DNA of 64,000 nt from Hydrogenobacter thermophilus TK-6 (GTDB lineage Bacteria > Aquificota > Aquificia > Aquificales > Aquificaceae): NCBI RefSeq assembly GCF_000010785.1, contig NC_013799.1:124001-188000 (forward strand), given 5' to 3'. Positions 27,001 to 33,873 of this stretch are shown here, in pieces; the stretch's first letter is position 1, and every line of letters starts with the position of its first letter. The translations under genes and the position numbers were made by a program. The notes beneath the pieces are model-generated. The model ran no database searches. It had not been told where the DNA came from and saw nothing but the letters and a program-made list of their open reading frames with translations.

Positions 27001-27105
27001 CCTTTCCTTAAACTGCTGATAGTCCTCTATACGATCTTTTAAAAAACCAAGCTTAAAAGCCCCCTCAAAGGCAAACCCCAAAAACTGGACAAACTTGTTT
27101 GCCAT
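24028..27105 (-). CDS. PD-(D/E)xK-type nuclease fused to an SF2 helicase, probable defence protein
   Basis: The 1025-residue protein has a helical N-terminus and a nuclease-like strand pair, ADLIFKSNKTLYVADFK (residues 130-146), giving Asp131, Asp144 and Lys146. A coiled coil follows (about 265-315). The helicase core has Walker A SAGSGKTT (353-360), motif Ia YMATRKILLD, motif II LDEFFGH (492-498) in place of DEAD/DEAH, QDIILSTSAISRGIDLS as motif V and QAVSRARGD (717-725) as motif VI. The last 280 residues are unassigned. It is first in the two-gene unit. No convincing ribosome-binding site is seen. The unit is AT-richer than its neighbours, a sign of possible transfer. Confidence 0.7.
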   Translation of the reverse strand: MANKFVQFLGFAFEGAFKLGFLKDRIEDYQQFKERQVFEKLKQEFIHEHFQELEYIWELLERNIPFDPKVEQPEELRELGLQDDHKTHLLFVFLVGYYEGYFYGLSFGDLELIKYTIGEESSQAGVYYNADLIFKSNKTLYVADFKLSGVRSQLTDIITKQITQQKVAIPFRNYGLPVNLALGELTFEGFLKSLTLLEDELLSLQEASPELKGFLQVVSYAVDYLHKEKPEDIKEVCLSLLYPLAEPFIARFYLRGEDLSQYREKIISLYDRIRRLELEYKQVESPSLARIERLREEIPKEIENLKQQIKVREKQETVLSPDSIYASREHVSKVLDRFFMDPDPVKAVCLFHSAGSGKTTQTRKKILQMEGKHIILYMATRKILLDREQKELRKLKDQYKIEIVYEKSAKKDNEWVRNIGDTYKDLPKDNAGILKKTVEKIRELTTKDHNFIWAFATQQAIVGTLYKDSTAEYLKELLSKRIINQYTFHFILDEFFGHNNGLFAIEEFFKILNYVKKEGGRVNLYLFDANGFAPPLLEKLLEEYKEFQVMPDATILCEYSSGNVFKERDIKVYVSAKHGYPSPRINLVKKFIFLSEEEVKLKKKPEDELINKKIAEYIEKTFKNYKEESTALVFVQNRGHIARLRELLEGKGFSSMVATANSKRSQREINEGNQDIILSTSAISRGIDLSRPHKPVNHIYTVIYDWGIEKNMVELIQAVSRARGDKKTESEPKTIHLIYLVYPTKNENIAYLEEDTIHKDLIRLLNEKINLREKIYLDDVITQIITQFIKTPEEKSKVLVPLGEQYKSVYIPNKISEIEGCLSFLNDILELEKDDEIKKNILILIEVLTEALYVSVVDISFDKEMEYYHPYILFNNQRVRFGFDNESRGRAKSLFYKVKEKLEEHNPEKTEDIEEIINSFLPVQESALPVLVPIYSIVLVKHFLKINELLGFTIDKRIGRGKAETLLGSEKPRTYCFNGEQDREYACIPLGEEYPYKEVLSGRFVKFPIEFIKYLLEERNGGDKG

Positions 27106-27146
27106 CTTATTATCACTTTATTTTAATACGCTGGGTGAGAAATTTA

Positions 27147-27156
27147 GAAAGCTTTC
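27147..27156. promoter_or_regulatory. Palindrome GAAAGCTTTC upstream of the helicase gene
   Basis: A perfect 10-bp palindrome lies 42 bp upstream of the helicase ATG, in the 87-bp gap between the helicase and the denitrification genes. TATTAA/TAAAAT -10-like sequences lie between it and the ATG. It could be an operator of the two-gene unit; HindIII-type palindromes also arise by chance. Confidence 0.25.
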
Positions 27157-27192
27157 AGTCCACAAGTAAAAAGCCCAAAGTCAGAGACAGAA

Positions 27193-27942
27193 CTAAATAG
27201 CCTGCCAGGTTGCAGAAACTTGCCCGCAATAAGGAGAAAGTCTTACCACCTGACCTACCACCATAACAGCAGGAGGGTTTACCTCAGGTGGGTCGTTGGC
27301 AAGCTCATAAAGGTCTGTTATCACCACCCTCTGCTCCCTGGTGGTGCCTCTCTCTATAAACGCCACAGGCTCCTTTGGGTCCCTACCCACCTCTATGAGC
27401 CTCCTGGCTATCTCCTTCCTGTTGGAAACCGCCATCAGAAAGACTAAGGTATTTATACCTTTCAGGCTCTCCCAGTCTACGCTTGAGCTTCCCTTCTTTG
27501 GGTCTTCGTGCCCTGTGATGACTGCGAAGGAAGAAGATAATCTTCTAAAGGTTATGGGTATGCCCGCATACGCAGGCACCCCTGTGGCTGAGCTTATACC
27601 TGGCACAACCTCCACCTCCACCCCGTGCTGAGCCAAAAAGAGAGCCTCCTCACTACCCCTTCCAAAGACAAAGGGGTCTCCACCCTTTAGCCTTACCACA
27701 ACCTCTTTTGTGTGAGCATAGTGGAGCAAAAGCTCGTTAATCTTCTCCTGCTCTATGGTGTGCTTTCCCTCCTCTTTTCCCACATAGATGAGTTGGCATT
27801 CTGGTTTAGCCAGTAGAAGGATCTCTGGATTTACCAGTCTGTCGTAAAGCACCACATCCGCAGATTTTATAAGTCTGTAAGCTTTTAGGGTTAAAAGCTC
27901 CGGATCTCCAGGTCCCGCACCTACTATGTACACTTTACCCAT
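27193..27942 (-). CDS. nirE: Uroporphyrinogen-III C-methyltransferase (NirE/CobA)
   Basis: The 249-residue enzyme adds methyl groups at C2 and C7 of uroporphyrinogen III to give precorrin-2, the entry to d1-heme, siroheme and cobalamin. The N-terminal VYIVGAGPGDPELLTLKAYRLI and the VVRLKGGDPFVFGRGSEE block are SUMT signatures. VEVVPGISSATGVPAYAGIP follows. There is no fused uroporphyrinogen synthase or Met8 domain. Being last in the nirS-nirN-V4R-nirJ-nirF cluster with an 8-bp overlap to nirF, it most likely serves d1-heme synthesis. Confidence 0.9.
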   Translation of the reverse strand: MGKVYIVGAGPGDPELLTLKAYRLIKSADVVLYDRLVNPEILLLAKPECQLIYVGKEEGKHTIEQEKINELLLHYAHTKEVVVRLKGGDPFVFGRGSEEALFLAQHGVEVEVVPGISSATGVPAYAGIPITFRRLSSSFAVITGHEDPKKGSSSVDWESLKGINTLVFLMAVSNRKEIARRLIEVGRDPKEPVAFIERGTTREQRVVITDLYELANDPPEVNPPAVMVVGQVVRLSPYCGQVSATWQAI

Positions 27943-28990
27943 GATGGTTCCTCCTTATCAAAAATACCCCGGAGGGGTGTGGTATATTAAGCTCATACAA
28001 AAGCTTCAAATCCGGTACTTGAAAGGCTCTGAGCTTGGAATCAAAGTAAGAAGAAACATACAGTCTCGTGCCATCCTGGGAGAAGCGAAGATGCATGATC
28101 CTCTGACCCAGCTTTAACTCCTTCAGAACCTTCATCTCTTTTACATCTACGAGAGCCAGGTAATCCTCTCTATCTCCGCTGAAGTTTACTGCTAAGTAAT
28201 TGCCGTTGGGAGAAACAGAGGCAAAAACAGGAAGACCTCCAAGCTCCACATGACCCAAAATCTCCATCTTCCTGAGATCCACCTTGTATAGTCTTTTTTC
28301 ACCTACAGCAGGAATAAAAGCCTCATCACCTACAATCCCCCATGTGCCAAAGTGAGGTATCTTAAAAACGACCTCCTTCCCCTGTGCCTTAAAATCCAGC
28401 TTCCTGTAAAGCTTGTTTTTTATGTCTATCATGCCTATGCCCGACTCCTTGAAAAAGCCAAGAAGGTATATGTCTCCACTCAGGAGGGCATCAAAGGGCA
28501 TATTTCCCACCTTAAACTTCCTAATTTCTTGCCTCTCCACGACCCAAACTTCGTCCTTGTCCATCAGAGAGAAGACAAAGCCACCTTCAAAGCCCTTAAT
28601 CCCCACATTCCTTGACCCCGTTTTTAGTGTTTTTAAGATGTTCAGCTCTTCATCCAGCACCACAACCGTATGGGGATCATAATTAGCAACAACTATGTGG
28701 TTGTCAGTAAAGTCCAGACCGATAGTGCTGTTTCCCACCTTCACCCTTTTTAAAAGCTTGTCTTCCTTCGGGTCTATCTTGGACAGATACCCATCCCTGC
28801 TTATCACATAGGCATAACCCTCCCATACTTTTACCGTTGCATGACTGAGGTTCCCCAAACCTTCTATCTCTTTGACCACTTTACCTTCCTCCACCACCGC
28901 CAGACTTCCCCTTTCTCTCTCCACAACATAGAGCTTTTCCGCAATGGAAAGGAAGGGCAAAATCAGTATGAAAAGCATTACAAGTAGCAT
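27935..28990 (-). CDS. nirF: d1-heme biosynthesis protein NirF
   Basis: The 351-residue protein starts with a signal-like hydrophobic segment (LLVMLFILILPFLSIAE) and continues as a beta-propeller of the cytochrome cd1 d1-domain type, without a CxxCH motif. That combination, in this gene cluster, identifies NirF, which acts in the periplasm in a late step of d1-heme synthesis. YLAVNFSGDREDYLALVDVKE and RLYVSSYFDSKLRAF are propeller blades. It overlaps nirJ by 13 bp. Confidence 0.88.
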   Translation of the reverse strand: MLLVMLFILILPFLSIAEKLYVVERERGSLAVVEEGKVVKEIEGLGNLSHATVKVWEGYAYVISRDGYLSKIDPKEDKLLKRVKVGNSTIGLDFTDNHIVVANYDPHTVVVLDEELNILKTLKTGSRNVGIKGFEGGFVFSLMDKDEVWVVERQEIRKFKVGNMPFDALLSGDIYLLGFFKESGIGMIDIKNKLYRKLDFKAQGKEVVFKIPHFGTWGIVGDEAFIPAVGEKRLYKVDLRKMEILGHVELGGLPVFASVSPNGNYLAVNFSGDREDYLALVDVKEMKVLKELKLGQRIMHLRFSQDGTRLYVSSYFDSKLRAFQVPDLKLLYELNIPHPSGVFLIRRNHHG

Positions 28991-30060
28991 GCTGGGTCCT
29001 CCTCTGTGTAATCCCCAAAAACTGCGTAAGCCCTCGCCCTTGAGTTCCCGTTGCAGATACTTACAAAACCACAGTTAGAACACTTACCTTTGAGCTTCCT
29101 TGGTTTCTCTCTGAGAAAACCCAAAAGACCGTTACCCTGCCAGATTTTTACTATGTCTTCTTCTTTTACATTACCAACGCTATGAAAGAAAAAGGGATCT
29201 GGCTTTACATTCCCTCTGTGGTCTATATTCATGAGCTTAACGCCTGCCTGATTTCCTCCCCACTTCAGAAGCCTTTCATAAAGCTTGTCTGCAAGCTCTG
29301 GATGCCTTCTTGCAAACTCCCTGTATAAAAGTACAGCATCCGCTTCGTTGTTGCCCGTCACTACGTCTATGGGTAGCCCTCTCTCCACATACTCAAAGGC
29401 TTTATGGACTATAAACTCTACCCACCTTCTGTAGTCCTTCTTCTCAAGGTGGGAGAGCTTCCTGCCTCTGCCTGCGTAGACGAGGTGGGATATGTATACC
29501 TTAGGTATTCCTTCTTTCTCCGCAAGTTCAAAGACAAAGGGAAGACTTTCAGCAGTTATGGGAGTAAGGGTAAACCTGAGACCTACCTTTATACCCTCCT
29601 TTAAACACATCCTTATAGCTTCTAAAGAAGTTTCAAAGGCTCCCCTTTTGCCCCTGAAGAGGTCATGTACCTCTTGTTTTCCGTCAATGCTTATGCCCAC
29701 ATAATCAAAGCACTCCTTGATCTCTTTCAAATGTTCCTTAACCAGAATTCCGTTGGTGGAAAGGTATGTCCTTATGCCCCTCTCCTTTAAAAGTCTGGCT
29801 ATATGGAAGAGGTCCTCCCTTAAAAGTGGCTCACCTCCTGAAAGGATGGTAAACTTCACACCAGCTTCTGGCAGTCTGTGGACAAGGCTTATCGCTTCTT
29901 CGTAGCTTAGCTCCTCTTTATCCTTGTTGGCGGAAGAGTAGCAGTGTTTGCAGTGGAGGTTGCATGCATTGGTCAGGTTCCATATGAGTATCACACCTTC
30001 AAAAGCTTTTGGCTTTTTGCCCTCAAGAGTATTCCTTATGTACTCCGTCATCCTAAGCAT
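28978..30060 (-). CDS. nirJ: Radical SAM d1-heme biosynthesis protein NirJ
   Basis: The 360-residue protein has the radical SAM cluster motif CNLHCKHC (near residue 33), GGEPLLRED, and a C-terminal auxiliary-cluster region (CSNCGFVSICNG, then DPACYL). NirJ removes two propionate side chains and installs the keto oxygens in d1-heme. The cluster context supports NirJ over related heme (AhbC/AhbD) or peptide-modifying enzymes. It overlaps the V4R gene by 8 bp. Confidence 0.85.
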   Translation of the reverse strand: MLRMTEYIRNTLEGKKPKAFEGVILIWNLTNACNLHCKHCYSSANKDKEELSYEEAISLVHRLPEAGVKFTILSGGEPLLREDLFHIARLLKERGIRTYLSTNGILVKEHLKEIKECFDYVGISIDGKQEVHDLFRGKRGAFETSLEAIRMCLKEGIKVGLRFTLTPITAESLPFVFELAEKEGIPKVYISHLVYAGRGRKLSHLEKKDYRRWVEFIVHKAFEYVERGLPIDVVTGNNEADAVLLYREFARRHPELADKLYERLLKWGGNQAGVKLMNIDHRGNVKPDPFFFHSVGNVKEEDIVKIWQGNGLLGFLREKPRKLKGKCSNCGFVSICNGNSRARAYAVFGDYTEEDPACYL

Positions 30061-30541
30061 AGTTCATCTCCACCACCACTTCGCATATACCGTCCCCATG
30101 AGCGTTGCACTTGGTTTCGTAAGCTCTTACCTTATTACCCGTATGGGCTTCAACTATGCCTGCTACAAAACCTGCTTCAAAGTGGCATATGCGTTTTCCT
30201 ATGTTGGGCATACCTGCGCATGTAATACACTCATCAAGAGCGACTACTAAACTGCCTTCCTTCAAATCAACAGGTATTAAAAGCCCTATCTTTGCATCCT
30301 TCACAAAGTCTATGACTTTACCTATGTATCTATCAAGGCTACTGTCCTGGAGCCTTTCTCCAACCTCTTTTCCGAGTTCCCTTCCTGCATTCTGTATGAG
30401 GGCTGTTGCTCCCTTGTGCCCCAGAACATCTTCAAGGTACATGCCTGTAAAGACCCTGAAGGCTCTGAAAACGAGAAGTGGCACATCTTCACCCAGGTGA
30501 GGTCTTCTCACCTGCGACAGCGTCTCAATCCATCCAGCCAT
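30053..30541 (-). CDS. V4R (4-vinyl reductase-like) domain protein in the nir cluster
   Basis: The 162-residue protein has a helical N-terminal half, then a V4R-type domain: LDECITCAGMPNIGKRICHFEAGFVAGIVEAHTG and ETKCNAHGDGICEVVVE. The conserved cysteines (CITC, RIC, TKC, GIC) may bind a metal. V4R domains occur in bacteriochlorophyll 4-vinyl reductase and in sensors of hydrophobic ligands. It sits between the nirN-like gene and nirJ with overlaps on both sides (17 and 8 bp), so a role in d1-heme synthesis or delivery is inferred. It is not one of the usual nir genes. Confidence 0.75.
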   Translation of the reverse strand: MAGWIETLSQVRRPHLGEDVPLLVFRAFRVFTGMYLEDVLGHKGATALIQNAGRELGKEVGERLQDSSLDRYIGKVIDFVKDAKIGLLIPVDLKEGSLVVALDECITCAGMPNIGKRICHFEAGFVAGIVEAHTGNKVRAYETKCNAHGDGICEVVVEMNYA

Positions 30542-32147
30542 CTTTTAATGCCTCCATAAATTTCATCAGGGCTTTCAGTTCCCCCTCCTTCAGTTCTATT
30601 CTGGGCATGGCATTCCTGCTGTATCCCAAAAGCCTGTAAGTATTTTCTGGGTTAAGTATCTGAGCTATTACGAGTGCTTTTTCTCTGTTTTGAATAGACC
30701 ACCTGAGGGAAGGACCAAAGGCGTTCTCCGTGGTGTGATGACAGCCCCAGCACTTCTCCATAAAAACCTGATAACCGAGCTGAGCCCCCTCAAAGTACCT
30801 GCTTTTGTTTACAAAGTTATACTTACCTGCGGGAAGGTTTGCAGGAAACTCTCCAAGCTTTTTCAGGCTCACCCCGTCGTAAAGCATCAGAGCGCCTTCC
30901 TTTTCGTACACGCTTACATAAGCTATCCTGCCATCGCCTGTGAATTCAGCATGCGTTACCCTCTTGCCCGGCGCAGGTATGAACTTTTTAACTTCAAGGC
31001 TCCTCTTGTCCAGCAAAAGCATGCTGTCTGTTGACATGTCCACCCACACATAAGGTGTCCCGTAAGAGCTCCTTGCCAGAAAGCCATTGCCGTCAAGGGG
31101 AATGTCCTTCACATGCTCCCACGAGTATGCCTTCCAAACAGAAAGCACAGGCTTATTAAGGAGGGGTGTGGCAAAGTAAAAATCACCCTTTGAGTACCAG
31201 AAGTAGGCGGAAGCCAGGTGAGGAATATCAAGAGCTTTAAGCTCCTTCACCAGTCTCAGGTCGTTGAGAGAGTATATCTCTAAGCCACTCCTTGTGCTTC
31301 CTATAAGATACTCCTCAAGGGGATCTATGATGAAGTCCTCTAGCGCTACCCCTAAGTTTTCATACGTAAGCTTCAGGTCTTTATAGTTCAAAAAGCCTAC
31401 AAGAGGTTTATCTTTAAAGGTGAAGATAAAACCATCACGAATGTAAAGCTCGTAAACTGCGTTTATTCTACCATGCAATTCAAAGCTCTTTACATAATTC
31501 AGCTGACTGTCAAAAACCACCAGCCGTGAGGGAACCCAGCAGGAGGCTACAAGAAGACCACCGTAAAAGGCTATGTTCCTCAAGTATATACAGGCTCTTA
31601 CCCTCTTTAGCTCACCTTTTGTAGGGTCGTACCTCCCTATCCACCCATCCCGTGAGGGTATGTATGCCACACCCTCCTTTGAGAACTTTATACCACCATG
31701 CATGCTGGAAAAGGCAAATTTGTCCAGAAGCCTTTCCCCCTCCATAACCCATACGAGATTTTTACCCCTTTCAACTACAAGGGTGTAATCTTTCAAGTTT
31801 TTAACTTCCACCTTCTTTGTATAAACCCTTTCTACACTACCCTTTATCCTCTCCTCGTCCCACCTTAGCTTTTCCTTCTCAACGGGACTTTTTATGAATT
31901 CCACTATCTGTTTTACTTCCTCCTCTTTTAGCTCTTTAAAGGAGGGCATACCCACAGCACCCTCCCTTATTATTCTGTAAAGCCTTTCTTCTGGTATATT
32001 AAAAAAGGGAGGGAAAAGGGGAGGTGCGTGTCCTCCAAGCCTGTCTTCTCCGTGGCAGGAGGAGCAGTATTTAAGATACAGCTCCGCCCCTCCCCCAAAG
32101 GAGAGGGAGCAGAGCAGAGGGAGTAGTAGAAGGTTTTTTAACTTCAT
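30525..32147 (-). CDS. nirN: NirN-like cytochrome with d1-type propeller and a second, C-terminal cytochrome c
   Basis: The 540-residue protein has a signal peptide and an N-terminal cytochrome c domain (CSSCHG near residue 28, axial Met in VGMPSF). A d1-type beta-propeller (about 130-440) follows, then an additional cytochrome c domain (CWGCHH near residue 469, with AMPRIE). Standard NirN has one c domain plus the propeller and dehydrogenates dihydro-d1 to d1; NirC is a separate small cytochrome c. This looks like NirN with a NirC-like tail. It starts as TGATG on the nirS stop and overlaps the V4R gene. Confidence 0.82.
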   Translation of the reverse strand: MKLKNLLLLPLLCSLSFGGGAELYLKYCSSCHGEDRLGGHAPPLFPPFFNIPEERLYRIIREGAVGMPSFKELKEEEVKQIVEFIKSPVEKEKLRWDEERIKGSVERVYTKKVEVKNLKDYTLVVERGKNLVWVMEGERLLDKFAFSSMHGGIKFSKEGVAYIPSRDGWIGRYDPTKGELKRVRACIYLRNIAFYGGLLVASCWVPSRLVVFDSQLNYVKSFELHGRINAVYELYIRDGFIFTFKDKPLVGFLNYKDLKLTYENLGVALEDFIIDPLEEYLIGSTRSGLEIYSLNDLRLVKELKALDIPHLASAYFWYSKGDFYFATPLLNKPVLSVWKAYSWEHVKDIPLDGNGFLARSSYGTPYVWVDMSTDSMLLLDKRSLEVKKFIPAPGKRVTHAEFTGDGRIAYVSVYEKEGALMLYDGVSLKKLGEFPANLPAGKYNFVNKSRYFEGAQLGYQVFMEKCWGCHHTTENAFGPSLRWSIQNREKALVIAQILNPENTYRLLGYSRNAMPRIELKEGELKALMKFMEALKDGWMD

Positions 32148-33802
32148 CAGTATATGTCCTTCATGGTGTTGTAAACATTGAAGTGTCCGGTAGGTGTTGC
32201 CACCCAGTTGCCCGTTATGGCTTTCTTGAGGGTAAGCGTTTTATCGTCATAAACGAGTATAGCCTGTTTTTCTGGCTCGTTCTTCTTACTCCAAACTGCT
32301 ACCCACACCTCATCTCCGTTCTTGTTATACTCAAGGTGCACAGCCCTTCCCTGAAACTCAGGTGGTATCTCTATTACCTTTTTAATCTGGAAGGTGTTTT
32401 TGTCAAAGACAAAGAGGGACCTCTGGAGTTTGGGGTCGTTGTTTAAAGCTCTGTCAGCCCAGAGGTGAGGGGACTTGGGATGGGTCTTTATAAAGAGGTT
32501 CCCTCCACCCTCACCGGGCATCTCCATCTTTACAACCACCTTCCATGCGTACTGAGGATGCTTTACGGGGTCTGTGCCTATGCACCGGATGGTGTTATCT
32601 CCCAAGTGTCCAGTACACCATAGAGGTCCGTACTTGGGATGGTCTATGTTGGCTCCCCTTCCAGGGTGGGGTCTTGTACCCACCTTTATGTTTTTTACCA
32701 GCTTCTTCTCCTTTGTATCCACAACGGATATGGTGTCTCTGAAGTTGGCAGCCACTAGGAAGTACCTTTTGGAAGCATCCCATCCTCCGTCATGGAGAAA
32801 TCTCTCAGCATCTATCATGGTTATCTTGGGTGCGTGTATGTTAGAGTAGTCTACAAGCCATATCTGACCTGCCTCTTTGACATTTACCACCCACTCGGGG
32901 TCGTAGTGAGAGGCTACTATTGAAGCTACCCTAGCTTCTCTGAGAAACTCGTTGGTATCGTAAGTGTAGGCACTGGTGGCAACTATCTTGAGCGGTTCAA
33001 GGGTCTGCCCATCCACTATGACAAAAGAAGGAGGCCAGTAGCATCCTATGATGGCAAGCTTGTCAAGGAAGTCTCCCTTTGGTCCTTTGTACTTGGATGT
33101 GTCAAGAGACCTTCCATCGTAGCAGGTCTTTACTTCAGCAACCTTATCAGGCTTTTTCATCCAGAGGTCAATGAGGACAACTTTGCCATCCCTACCTATG
33201 GTGTAGAGATACCTTCCCGATGCGGAATATCTGGCTATGTGGACAGCATAACCTGTATCCACTGTGCTCACAAGCTCCTTAGTATCTCCATCAATTATCG
33301 CAACCTTACCTATGTCCCTGAGTATGACTGCCATGAAGTTCTGCCAGTTTCTGTTGTGCTCGGGTTTTTGGGGTCTTTTTTCGGGCGGAACATATACCTT
33401 CCAGGACTTTTTCATCTCACCTAAGGGCAGTTCAGGGGGTGGGGGTGGGTCGTGCTGTATGTACCTTGCCATCAGGTCCACCTCTTCAGGCGTCAGTATA
33501 CCCTGCCTTCCCCAGTCGGGCATACCACCGGGTGTACCGTAAGTGATGAAGGTCTTGAGCGTCTCTGTCCCCAGCTTTCTCGTTTTATCCGGTGTGAGAG
33601 CAGGTCCTGTAGCTCCCTTCCTGAGGGCACCGTGGCATCCCGCACACCTGTCAAAGTAGATCTCCTTAGCCCTTTCCATCTCCTGTTTGGTTAGAGGTGG
33701 GGGAGGCGGAAGCTCCTCCTTCTGCTGTTGCTGTGCATAGGTACCTGCAAAAAGGACAAAAACTAAAGCTCCACCTATGAGCACCTTTTTCCTCTTTCTC
33801 AT
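32147..33802 (-). CDS. nirS: Cytochrome cd1 nitrite reductase (NirS)
   Basis: The 551-residue periplasmic enzyme reduces nitrite to NO. It has a signal peptide (ending near TYAQQQQ), a cytochrome c domain with CAGCHG (near residue 55), a Pro-rich linker and the eight-bladed d1 propeller. The d1 proximal His region (HIARYSASGRYLYTIGRDG) and both active-site His regions (RPHPGRGA and CTGHLGDN) are intact. The ATG follows a GGAGG site. A consensus promoter lies directly upstream and overlaps the SCO1 stop. It leads the operon nirS-nirN-V4R-nirJ-nirF-nirE. Confidence 0.97.
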   Translation of the reverse strand: MRKRKKVLIGGALVFVLFAGTYAQQQQKEELPPPPPLTKQEMERAKEIYFDRCAGCHGALRKGATGPALTPDKTRKLGTETLKTFITYGTPGGMPDWGRQGILTPEEVDLMARYIQHDPPPPPELPLGEMKKSWKVYVPPEKRPQKPEHNRNWQNFMAVILRDIGKVAIIDGDTKELVSTVDTGYAVHIARYSASGRYLYTIGRDGKVVLIDLWMKKPDKVAEVKTCYDGRSLDTSKYKGPKGDFLDKLAIIGCYWPPSFVIVDGQTLEPLKIVATSAYTYDTNEFLREARVASIVASHYDPEWVVNVKEAGQIWLVDYSNIHAPKITMIDAERFLHDGGWDASKRYFLVAANFRDTISVVDTKEKKLVKNIKVGTRPHPGRGANIDHPKYGPLWCTGHLGDNTIRCIGTDPVKHPQYAWKVVVKMEMPGEGGGNLFIKTHPKSPHLWADRALNNDPKLQRSLFVFDKNTFQIKKVIEIPPEFQGRAVHLEYNKNGDEVWVAVWSKKNEPEKQAILVYDDKTLTLKKAITGNWVATPTGHFNVYNTMKDIY

Positions 33803-33844
33803 GTCCTACCTCCTTTATGAAATAAATCACTGACATAGATTATA

Positions 33845-33873
33845 ATTATAAGTAAACACTTACCACATGTCAA
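33845..33873 (-). promoter_or_regulatory. Perfect consensus promoter of nirS (TTGACA-N17-TATAAT)
   Basis: On the minus strand TTGACA (33873-33868) and TATAAT (33850-33845) are separated by exactly 17 bp. The -35 box overlaps the last codons of the SCO1 gene. Such a perfect core would be constitutively strong, so a repressor is likely to be needed. Confidence 0.75.
33849..33862. promoter_or_regulatory. Putative operator TAAGTAAACACTTA in the nirS promoter spacer
   Basis: A perfect inverted repeat (TAAGT-N4-ACTTA) overlaps the end of the -10 box and fills the spacer of the nirS promoter. It matches 12 of 14 bases with each of two other sites, at 38261 and 38383. The position implies repression. 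Confidence 0.55.

Noticed and set aside
21705-27105. CRISPR-Cas interference genes (Cas3/Cas8-like) as an explanation of the large pair
   Set aside because: No repeat array, no cas1/cas2, no HD nuclease motif and no RAMP-type glycine-rich loops were found nearby; a remote Cas8 relation of the 780-residue protein is not excluded, but nothing visible supports it.
27106-27192. A tRNA or small RNA in the gap between the helicase and nirE
   Set aside because: The 87 bp contain no cloverleaf, no GTTCRA-type T-loop and only a short HindIII-like palindrome; it is more likely the helicase promoter region.
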